Source: Calliopum simillimum
Taxonomy: Eukaryota > Arthropoda > Insecta > Diptera > Lauxaniidae
Reading direction: 5' to 3'
Length of the DNA stretch: 64,000 nucleotides
Assembly (NCBI GenBank): GCA_951812925.1
Contig: OX638372.1
Span: forward strand, 90,045,058-90,109,057
Below, one piece after another: positions 55,998 through 64,000 of this stretch. A model generated the notes under the pieces. That model was not told the DNA's origin, did not search any database, and saw only the letters and a list, made by a program, of their open reading frames with translations. Numbering within the stretch: position 1 is the stretch's first letter; each line of letters starts with the position of its first letter. Both the position numbers and the translations under genes were made by a program.

Positions 55998-56722
55998 AAT
56001 GTTGTGTTTATCATGAGTCGTTGGTGCGGGTGCACTACCATACAGGGCTGCCACCGTCCGGATGGTATTTTTTCTTGAGAGAACCCTAGTGAAATTTTCA
56101 TAAAATTTTTTTGTGGAATATTTTAACCCATTATAACCAAGTCTTTGGATAAAGGGGTCAAAAAAACTCATGAAAACGGAATATAATGGGTTAAGATGTT
56201 CTAAAAACTGTTCCTTGCTTGTTTTCATGTTAACCTTTCAGAACATATTAACCCATTATATTCCGTTTTCTTGAGTTTTTTTGACCCCTTTATCCAAAAA
56301 CTTGGTTATAATGGGTTAAAATATTCCAAAAAAAACTTTATGAAAAATTTTGCTAAGGTTCTTCACTGAAGAAAAAAAACCGTCCGGTCGGTGGCAGCCC
56401 TGTATGGTAGCGCACGCACATAAAAGGGTCAATAAATCACATAGAAACGCGATACAATGGGTTAATATGTTCTAAAAGGTTAACATGAAATCAAGCAAGG
56501 AACAATTTTTAGAACATCTTAACCCATTATATCCCGTGTTCATGGGTCTTATTGACCCCTTTATCCAAAAAATTGGTTATAATGGGTTAAAATATTCCAC
56601 AAAAAAATTTTATGAAAAATTTCACTAGGGTTCTCTGAAGAAAAATTACCATCTGGACGGTGGCAGCCCTGTATGGTAGTGCACCCGCACCAACGACTCA
56701 TGATAAACACAACATTATACAA
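55998..56722. mobile_element. Palindrome carrying three 64-bp TTAA-flanked units
   Basis: AATGTTGTGTTTATCATGAG and CTCATGATAAACACAACATT mark the ends, inserted at a TA-rich site in the right arm of the larger palindrome. Inside, GGCTGCCACCGTCCGGATGG pairs with its mirror near 56650-56670. Units at 56127-56190, 56252-56315 and 56523-56586 are each 64 bp and flanked by TTAA. A fourth, near 56425-56462, has lost its left half. Confidence 0.65.
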
Positions 56723-57856
56723 CTTCAAAAACTCATAACTTGATAACCGTAAAACATAGCACAAATTTGTGGGCTGAAAAATAATAATAATAAAATTTAA
56801 TTTTAAATAAAAATATTAAAAAAAAAAAAATTAAAAAGGGTGCTCCAAGCCCCAAATTGGCTTTGAAAAAGAAAAAAAGATTTTGTTCGACCAAAAATAT
56901 ATTTTTTTTCAGTGTAATTATTTTTTTTCAGAAGCTCATACTTTTTTACAGAAATCCTGAAAATTTAATTGAAATCGGTAAAAAAGCCGAGGAGCTATAA
57001 ATTTTCAAATATGGGAGTATCCAAAGGCTGGATCGAACTTCCTATGGCCGCCATCTTGAAAATTTTCGGAATTTTGGAAAATCATTTTCATAGAAATCGG
57101 AGATGTCAAGTCGAATCTTGGTCGATAATGCAAAGAAACACTCTATATATTGATAACAATAACAATCGAAAAATAACGATGTACGAGTACATATGTATAA
57201 ATCGAAAACTTTCGAAAATTGTAGAAAATCATATTTAAATATGAAAATAGACGTATTGTATCGAAAAGCACTGAAAATATTTTGAATATCAGAAAACATA
57301 AGAAAATATCGGAAAGTATTAAATAACAATTAAATGGTGCCGGAACTCAAATCTAATCGAAAAAAAAAACCAAAATATTCGAAAATCAGCAAAAATGTCA
57401 ATAGGGTATATTTGTTCCAAACATCCTTGTTGCAATCTCGATCGATGTCATCAGAAATGGTACTATAGTCGATGAAGTTCAAATGATGAAGCAAAGCCTA
57501 TTGCTCATGCAATGATTTGTTGTGGCGTTAACCAGCCTTTTGTTTCTGAATAGGATCTCTGACTCTGGTGAGAAGAATTTTTGTTAACACTTTGGCTTAG
57601 GTTAACAAAATCGAAATCCCACTGTAGCTTTCACAAGCGGTTAAATACATTTTTTGGTACTTTAACCAATGTAACCACTATTCGTCTACCGAATTGTATC
57701 AAATTCTATTGTTTTCATTGTCATAATTTCAGAAGACAAACATGTCGTGAGTTACTCAAGAGATGACCATTTTATACCTATTATGTTCACTTCTAAAGTG
57801 AACACCCCTTGTTAGTTGTATACAAAAATACACTTAATAAACATGATTGTGTAATT

Positions 57857-57937
57857 TTGGTTAAAGCAAGCACTTGTTCACAGTTGAGCCTGCACCAAAC
57901 GTAACATTCAGTATAGCAGTGAAAATTCAACCTGAAG
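57857..57937 (+). other. Putative 5' noncoding exon of Gr-D
   Basis: Runs from TTTGGTTAAAGCAAGCACTT to GAAAATTCAACCTGAAG, then the donor GTAACA. The acceptor TTCAAAG at 58532 leaves 20 nt before the ATG at 58553. It is conserved in the same position before the other three Grs. Confidence 0.55.
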
Positions 57938-58552
57938 GTAACACAACGCAAACCGGGTAAGAATAAGTTAAAACAATTAAACTTTTGATAATACAATATC
58001 CATAAATGTGGATTAGTAAGCAGATAAATATTAAAGAAATGTTGAGTGTTGTAACTAAAATAAAATTTTTCTTCGCTTTTGAAATTCCAAACTGTTTAAG
58101 GCATAGAGCATCCGTTGTGCTTAGTGGCTTGCTAGTTACTTAAGTAAATTCACTCCAACAATTTCCCGAAGCAAGTTAGCACAATGTTTTCGAACTTCTA
58201 TGTTTCTTGACTGGTTGGTTTACTCTACTCAAGACTTTCGTTATTGATTTTTCATTTGAACGGAAAGAAAATATTTCATTTGAATTTTGGTTCGATTTTA
58301 AATTCCACTAAATATTTTCTTACTTTCCGAAAATCATATCAAAGAAAAAACCCTTAATGAGAAAATGAGAAAAATCCCACTAATAAAAGTTCAAAAAGAA
58401 GCGAATAATAATTTTTTTCTAAACAAATTTCGTCTTGCGTTTAGTTTTAACTATTCTTTGAATTTTTCATTAAAAAAATAAATATTTAAATTGCAACAAA
58501 ACAATGAATTTTACCTATCTATTTGTTCAAAGATTCGTTATTTCTTAACAAT

Positions 58553-60167
58553 ATGGATATACTGGAATCAATTTATGTACCCCATCGTATATATCAAGTG
58601 TTCAATTTAACTCAATTACAACTGGATCGGAAGACATGGTCTCTAGTACGATGTCGCCCATTAGAATGCTATAGCGTTTGCGTTCTCTTAGTATCAGTCA
58701 GTGTACTCTTTCATAGCTTCTTCACCGAAGAAAGTTTTATGAGAGCTGAACTCTATGCGAAAGTTGCAATAATGCAATTGTCTGGCATACGTGTAGCACA
58801 TATCTTCTGCATACTGGAGTCAATGGCACGAAGAAATGAGCAACAAAAATTTTACGAGGAAGTGCGAGAACTTGATCGTATATTCGAGTGTTCACTCAAT
58901 GTGTCTGTGGATAATAGGTTTGTTTGAATATGAAATTAAATTCTTTAATAAAACTTGTCCTGCTTAGATCCTTTGGCCGCAAAATATTGAAATATATCAT
59001 CATGATGCTCACAATTTATGTGTCAATTCAGCTATTTATGTTTGGAACTTTGCCGCAATTATACATGTATTGGATTTCGCATATGGTACCCTTTTTCGTC
59101 TGTAGTTTGCATTATTTTCAAATTTGTACTGCCATCTGGATAGTAAAACAACGCTTTGAGTTATTAATTGCCACGTTGGAAGGTGTAAATTCGAATAAAA
59201 CCAGTCAAAAGATATCGAGCATACCACCGCCTACCATTAAGTTGGTACAACCCCGTGTGGCAATTTTTGAACTTAAAAATCGTCCTTTTAAATTGGAAAA
59301 TACAGAATTGCAGAAGTTGCTCATATTACGTAATCTATATAATCGTTTGTGGGAACTAACCGCCTTGCTGAATTCTTGTTTTGGGATTTCAGTGCTCATT
59401 AATGTGACTTTTGATTTCACATTAGCAACCTCTACTTTTTATTATATTTTTCTAAAGCTATCGGACACGTATTTCGATTTTTTAGTCACTATTAGTATTG
59501 CTATCTGGGCAATACCAGTTGCGTGCAAAATCATAGTGTTGGCGGTATTATGTGATCGCACGGTTCAAAATGTATGTATTTCATATAAAGTGCATATTGC
59601 ACAGTCCTACAAAGGCTTTCTTTCTCGAATTCTGAAGATGTATTTGGGGGTCATAAATCTTGAGATGATAGAAAACTAAGGGGCCGCAAGCGCCTTAAAC
59701 GTCTATAGAAACCGAGAAAGGGAAACCAGTTGTGCATTTATTTAAGCCGTTCCTTGCTTATAACTTTTTGCAGAACACTAATATTGCATCGGGCTTACAT
59801 AGAATTGAAATTGATCCTAAGCATGATGACCATGGCAAGGTGGTAAGCATTGACCATTAACTATATTATTTTCTTTTGCAGTCAGTAAGAAATAATTTAC
59901 AGATCAAACAATTTTCTCTACAACTGCTTCATCAGAAAGTCAACTTTAGTGCAGCTGGATTTTTCAATATTGATTGCGCGCTACTGTATACAGTAAGTGT
60001 TTAAGAAATCATTTGCAATACGGCAAATTCAAATGGTTCGAATAATTGGTTCCAAACTTTATATATCTAATGAATGTTTTTAATACTTGCAGATCGTTGG
60101 TGCAATTGCAACATATCTGGTTATATTAATACAATTTCACTTGTATGAGATGAAAAAAAATACCTAA
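58553..60167 (+). CDS. Gr-D: gustatory receptor, five coding exons
   Basis: The most compact and best preserved of the four. Exons are 58553-58917, 58968-59571, 59774-59842, 59903-59992 and 60093-60167, all with GT/AG ends, coding 400 residues. Predicted membrane segments lie near residues 38-58, 70-90, 128-148, 153-180, 255-285, 290-316 and 365-391. Exon 4 reads IKQFSLQLLHQKVNF...GFFNIDCALLYT, and exon 5 has TYLVILIQF at residues 383-391, the Gr signature. Introns are short (50, 202, 60 and 100 nt) and free of transposons. AATAAA at 60237-60242 follows the stop by about 70 nt. Insect Grs act as ligand-gated channels in taste neurons; the ligand here cannot be read from the sequence. Confidence 0.92.
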
Positions 60168-60477
60168 GAAGGTCAACTTCAGAACAATTTATATCACCTG
60201 ATCTTGGTCGGAAAATCATATCACGATTTTTTTTTTAATAAAATGTGTTGTAAATATGCCAGTAATGAGAAAACTTGATTTTTTTTTAATTTTTTGGTCC
60301 AGAAAATCTGAACGAGTTTGATGAAACATTCTGAATATCATCAAAATTTGCATGAGATTTGAACTTTGGTAGGTACACTTTAGATTGGCTATTTTTTAGT
60401 CGATCTCAACAGTGGGCCATTATGGAACTTAAAAAAATTGTTTACCACAAGTGATATTGATAGAACTACTTTAGCAC

Positions 60478-60801
60478 TTGCGGCAAATAATAATAATTTT
60501 AAAATCAAACAATTTATATGTTTGTGACATTAAAAAAAAAAATTACAATCGAACTGACTGTGATAAATGGAAACATTTTATTTTCACTTACAATTATCAA
60601 TTCGCTAGACCTCTGCACTACCCGGTAGGCAGGAAGCAAAATCTAATTCTAATAAAATGGACCAAAAATCTGCATGATTTATTTGAAAATAAAAAAGCAC
60701 CAAACTTTGAAATCCTACCTTCTCCCTTTATTCAAAAAGAGGTTGAAAAACGGACCACTCAAAAAAAAAAAAAAAAACACAACAAACCAAAACAAAAATA
60801 G
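60478..60801 (+). other. Unrecognised 107-codon open frame
   Basis: The frame is Lys/Asn/Ile-rich and ends in a poly-Lys run encoded by an A run. No domain, signal peptide or splice partner is recognised. It is probably chance or a decayed fragment, and I would not count it as a gene. Confidence 0.15.
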
Positions 60802-61852
60802 TCATTTTCGATGTAGTTGTTGGTGCTGAATCTGAATCCAGTCCTAACCTAAAAGTTTAAAAACATGATTTTTAAGGATATTTAGATGACGCACTAAATT
60901 GTTTTGCTCTTTTCTACTTAACCCTTTCATGCCCATTGTTGCCTATTGGCAACATTGTATATTTGCGCTCAAAACTCGATTATTTAATATTTTTTTTCAC
61001 CAATTATGAATTTGGTTTAATACTTTGATATATGTATGTTGCTTGCTTATTAATATATTTAGCTTCATAAGCATAAACAGTTATCATTTGAATTATGTTC
61101 TTTGCTACGTCCATACGTGCGAAAAAAATTATGCAAAAAGTGGATGTATATTTCATATTATTAAAAATCAATATATATATAAACTTATATCAAAAAGGAC
61201 ATAAAATATCTAAAAATATGTAAGAGAATCAGAAAAATAAAATAATTAAACAAAAAAGGTCTTAGTTGTTCCTCAGGAATTTTCTAAAGTCAATGTTGCC
61301 TTTGGGCAACAATGGGCACTAATGGACATTTTTTGAATAGTTTTATCTTTTGCATTAGGGATACTTTCCATGGCTAAAAATCATAAAAATATGCAAGTTT
61401 GATTGGGAAAACTCCTCTGATGGAGAGTGGACCAAAAAAAAAGCAAAGAATAGTAAATTTTCAGAATATTGAAGATAACCCCAACAACGCAATACAGAGG
61501 TGAAAATATTGAAGTGAGTTTTCTGGAGAGGATATTCACAAAGACAACTTTGGAAATTTTTATAATTAGTTAGTATTTCAGGAATTTTATATGAGTTTTG
61601 TCTGTAAGTTGGAGAGGAACCACATAAAATGTTTTGATAAGGAATATATTCAGGCATTGTCCAACATTCGATCTCCAACATATCCAAAACTTTCAATTTT
61701 AAAGTGTTTTTCGAAAATAGTTTTACTTCTAATGATCGAATTATAAGATAAACGTTTCTGAGGAGTACTACTGTGTACAGAATTTGCTCTTGCGGGGTGG
61801 GGTTTTCATATAACAAACGAAGGATAACTATGTATGAATTCTCCTTAAACTC

Positions 61853-61912
61853 CTAGGAGGAGCATAGAGCCAATATGAGACGTTTCCATTTGTTGCGATC
61901 CTTGCGATGACC
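61853..61912 (-). pseudogene. RTE-type retrotransposon tail fragment
   Basis: The minus strand translates to NKWKRLILALCSS before TAG, the C-terminal end of the RTE family seen at 18670-19183. It is severely 5'-truncated and inserted in the piggyBac-like element. Confidence 0.6.
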
Positions 61913-62079
61913 GTTATATATGGGTAAAAATTTTTCCTGGGTTGAACCTCCAAAACCTCCGTGTGCACTGGCCTGCTTAAGGGTAGAAACAACTCGTAAT
62001 AATCGTCTAGGAAACTGTTTTCTATGTCAAGAAAAATAGGTACGTAGCTTAAGAAGACGAGGATCCCACTATAAAGCTT

Positions 62080-62277
62080 TTGGGTAATCCTAGTTCAGCT
62101 ATTGATCGCTTTAATGACCACATGGGAGGTGTTGATCTTTCCGATATGTTATTGGAACTATATCCGATTGACCATAATTTCAAGAAATGCTATCTGCGCA
62201 CAGTATCTTGGTGCATAAATGTATTGTATGCATTTTATCTCTTACTCTTACTTGAGTATAAGGCTAATATGCAATGA
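62080..62277 (+). pseudogene. piggyBac transposase C-terminal-domain fragment
   Basis: An open frame of 65 codons contains FNDHMGGVDLSDMLLELYPI followed by YLRTVSWCINVLYAFYLLL, the stretch with the last catalytic aspartate of piggyBac transposases (usual form YNxxMGGVDxxDxxxxxY). The cysteine-rich tail domain is absent and upstream frames are broken. Confidence 0.8.
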
Positions 62278-62938
62278 CTTTTATCCTTTCTAAGACACTT
62301 CCGTTGGAATTCCTTCTCCAAAGACCTTCTCCAGGTGACTTTTGATATACCACTACCTAAGCTGCCTTGTGAATGCCACTCAAATGCTGTAAATTTTGCT
62401 GTTTAGTCTTCGGATCTCTTTTAGGTGTAATTCATAGTTTGGGATGGTGAATAAATGAGACAGAAGAAGATAGCTATTCAATCACAGAGATATAAAGTAT
62501 GATAAACAGGAACTTTCAGTTAGATATAGCTGATGAACTACTGCCACACTGCAAATAAAACAGCACCTACACACAAGAGAGCAAATTTGTCACCTGCTCC
62601 AGCTAAAACCACATCAACTTCTATTATAATTTTACACTATGAACCATGCAAAGCTATTGAGACTTCATCAGACTATATATTGAAAAAAATTCGTATCAAA
62701 TTCTAAAAAAAAATTTAATTCAAATTCAATATAAAAACTGTATTGTTCATTAATTTTATTTTATAAAGTTCACCAGCAATGCCCTATGTTGTCTATAGGC
62801 AACATCTTCCAGAGAACAAACTAGGATAAGCAGGACCTTGAAATTAAAAATATTTGTTCTTTAGGTCTATATTGGCAACTGTATAGCCTCAAAAAAATTT
62901 TAAGTCCCCCCAAAATAATTCGGGCATGAAAGGGTTAA

Positions 62939-64000
62939 TACATCGCTTAGTTCTATTCTGCGTCTTCAAAATAATTTTTTGTAATTTTAAATATTGTAAT
63001 TTTGCATTAGCTACGATGCAAGAAGATCGTGAATAGGACTATTGTGTATTTAATTTCAATTCGATTAAACAAAACTAAAAAATTAGAAAAAGGAAAATAG
63101 AGAAGCGAAACCAAAAAAATTTATATATAAAAAATACAATAAAAAAAATAAAAATTAAAAAAAAAAAATCACTTACACTGGGAGTCAAACCCTGGCCCAT
63201 GGTTGCCAAGTATTTTTCAAGTGATAATCATTTGTTTAAAGAATAAATTGATTATGATTTTTGGCGGGTACTTTTCACTGCAATAATTCATGAAATCGTC
63301 CAAAAATTGTTGTGTCGAACTAATAGAATTATTAGCGATGACTTATTTTTTATTTGTATTAAAATAAATAATTTTTCTGATGTTTGCTGCAAAAACTAAC
63401 AGCTTGGGATAAAAGATAAAGCGAGGACATATCACTATCCCAACAGTCATAATCACAAAAAGAGTTTTTGGGAATATGTCTCCCTCTTGGACTTTCATAA
63501 TAAAAAGTTATTCTATTGGGACTCCGACTGTTACAAAAGGGGGCACAAACCTAAAAAAAAGCAGACATAATCCCAATTTTCTTCTTTTATTTTTTTGGGA
63601 CTATGACACATTTTGATGTGCTCATACATCTTAAAAGTCTTGAAAATCCGCGTCATATTCACAGCACTATGTCTATTTATGACGTCATTAATGGTTTCAT
63701 TGATTGTCCTGACATCCTACAGCTTATAGCGTGAATGTTCACCTCTAGGGCTTTACGATCTTCAGATTATTTTTATATTAAATATCACAGGTTGAACTAT
63801 GCCATAAGTGAGCCCATCAATAGAACTTTTTTATTGTTAAATAAATTATATAAAGATATTTCAATTGATTTTTGCTTGAATAAAGCTAAATTTAATTAAA
63901 TCTATACTGCTAAGGCTCTTAGTTTAGTTAAATTTTCATTGTATTTAAGTTTATATTAATTACACCCACGGTCAAAAAAAAAGCCGATAAGGATTTTTTG
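62939..64000. other. No gene recognised
   Basis: AT-rich sequence with one B-box-like GGGAGTCAAACCCTGG (about 63180-63195, reverse sense), suggesting a tRNA-derived relic. No frame longer than 60 codons is convincing. Confidence 0.4.

Larger units (their letters stand above)
48397..57145. mobile_element. Large palindrome with nested inverted-repeat elements
   Basis: The outer arms (48397 to about 49000 and about 55785-57145) are reverse complements, starting AGAGTGTTTCTTTAC and ending GCAAAGAAACACTCT. Shared landmarks include AAGATGGCGGCCATAGGAAG with its mirror near 57038-57057, and GGGGGACCCTTCCAGTATCA with its mirror near 55908-55927. The right arm is longer because it contains the palindrome 55998-56722. 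Between the arms lie further inverted pairs (49080-49340 with 51050-51395, 50575-50790 with 50830-51070) and the elements 49319-50568, 51413-52958, 52983-54702 and 55043-55745. No transposase gene is seen. It fills the spacer between Gr-C and Gr-D. Confidence 0.65.
57420..60410. repeat. Right arm of the Gr-C/Gr-D inverted duplication
   Basis: Reverse-complement counterpart of 43060-47760, extending from upstream landmarks (GATGAAGCAAAGCCTATTGC) to about 250 bp beyond the Gr-D stop (CATTCTGAATATCATCAAAA). It lacks the mariner. Confidence 0.8.
60922..62934 (+). mobile_element. Decayed piggyBac-like element, 2013 bp
   Basis: The ends share CCCTTTCATGCCC and are flanked by TTAA (60918-60921 and 62935-62938). 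Sub-terminal palindromes GTTGCCTATTGGCAAC (about 60948) and a relative near 62787 lie inside each end. Plus-strand remnants of a piggyBac transposase are visible: FFENSFTS-like sequence near 61705-61730, and DRFNDHMGGVDLSDMLLELY...CINVLYAFYLL at 62080-62277. Stops and frameshifts abound, and a 60-bp RTE tail has inserted at 61853-61912. Confidence 0.8.

Overview
The window is eukaryotic, AT-rich, intron-containing DNA from an insect, most likely a higher fly. Support comes from gustatory-receptor (Gr) genes with the insect C-terminal signature, a neuroparsin-type hormone gene, Tc1/mariner elements of the DD37D (maT-like) and DD41D (rosa-like) types, and dispersed repeats resembling dipteran mini-me elements. 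A tephritid-like fly fits best (rosa was named from a Ceratitis), but genus is not decided by the sequence alone.

Real host genes are few. Four Gr paralogues, called here Gr-A (6150-10731, -), Gr-B (20154-24614, +), Gr-C (43290-46553, -) and Gr-D (58553-60167, +), each rebuild into an uninterrupted five-exon reading frame of 400-412 residues. All have the same exon phases, a 50-nt first coding intron and exactly 20 nt between a putative 5'-UTR splice acceptor and the ATG. They form two head-to-head pairs (A/B and C/D). Two orphan Gr exons lie at 28149-28363 and a broken duplicate of the last exon at 24967-25044. Between the pairs sit two nearly identical two-exon neuroparsin-like genes (30820-31317, - and 39228-39722, +) in the arms of a 1.5-kb inverted duplication. 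Three head-to-head gene duplications therefore occupy one 64-kb stretch.

Most of the rest is mobile DNA, much of it nested and palindromic. 0.2-6 kb: non-LTR retrotransposon inside a mini-me-like repeat, then a foldback element inside a TTAA-flanked piggyBac-like element. 6-11 kb: Gr-A, with a 1312-bp maT-like mariner and a mini-me-like repeat in intron 2. 11-20 kb: dispersed repeats, a long hairpin (14.4-15.7 kb) and RTE-type retrotransposon pieces. 20-25 kb: Gr-B with a second foldback copy in intron 2. 25-30.6 kb: repeats and orphan Gr exons. 30.6-40 kb: the neuroparsin inverted duplication, whose spacer carries a non-autonomous Helitron and mariner and mini-me-like pieces. 40-43 kb: TIR and palindromic elements. 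43-47.8 kb: Gr-C, with a near-intact rosa-like mariner in intron 3. 48.4-57.1 kb: a nest of palindromes in the spacer of the C/D pair. 57.4-60.4 kb: Gr-D. 60.9-62.9 kb: a decayed piggyBac-like element. 62.9-64 kb: no recognised gene.

Functionally the window offers candidate chemoreceptors (ligand unknown) and a candidate secreted cysteine-rich neurohormone. No operon-like cooperation is implied. The shared theme is gene duplication in mirror orientation within a region very rich in inverted-repeat transposons.
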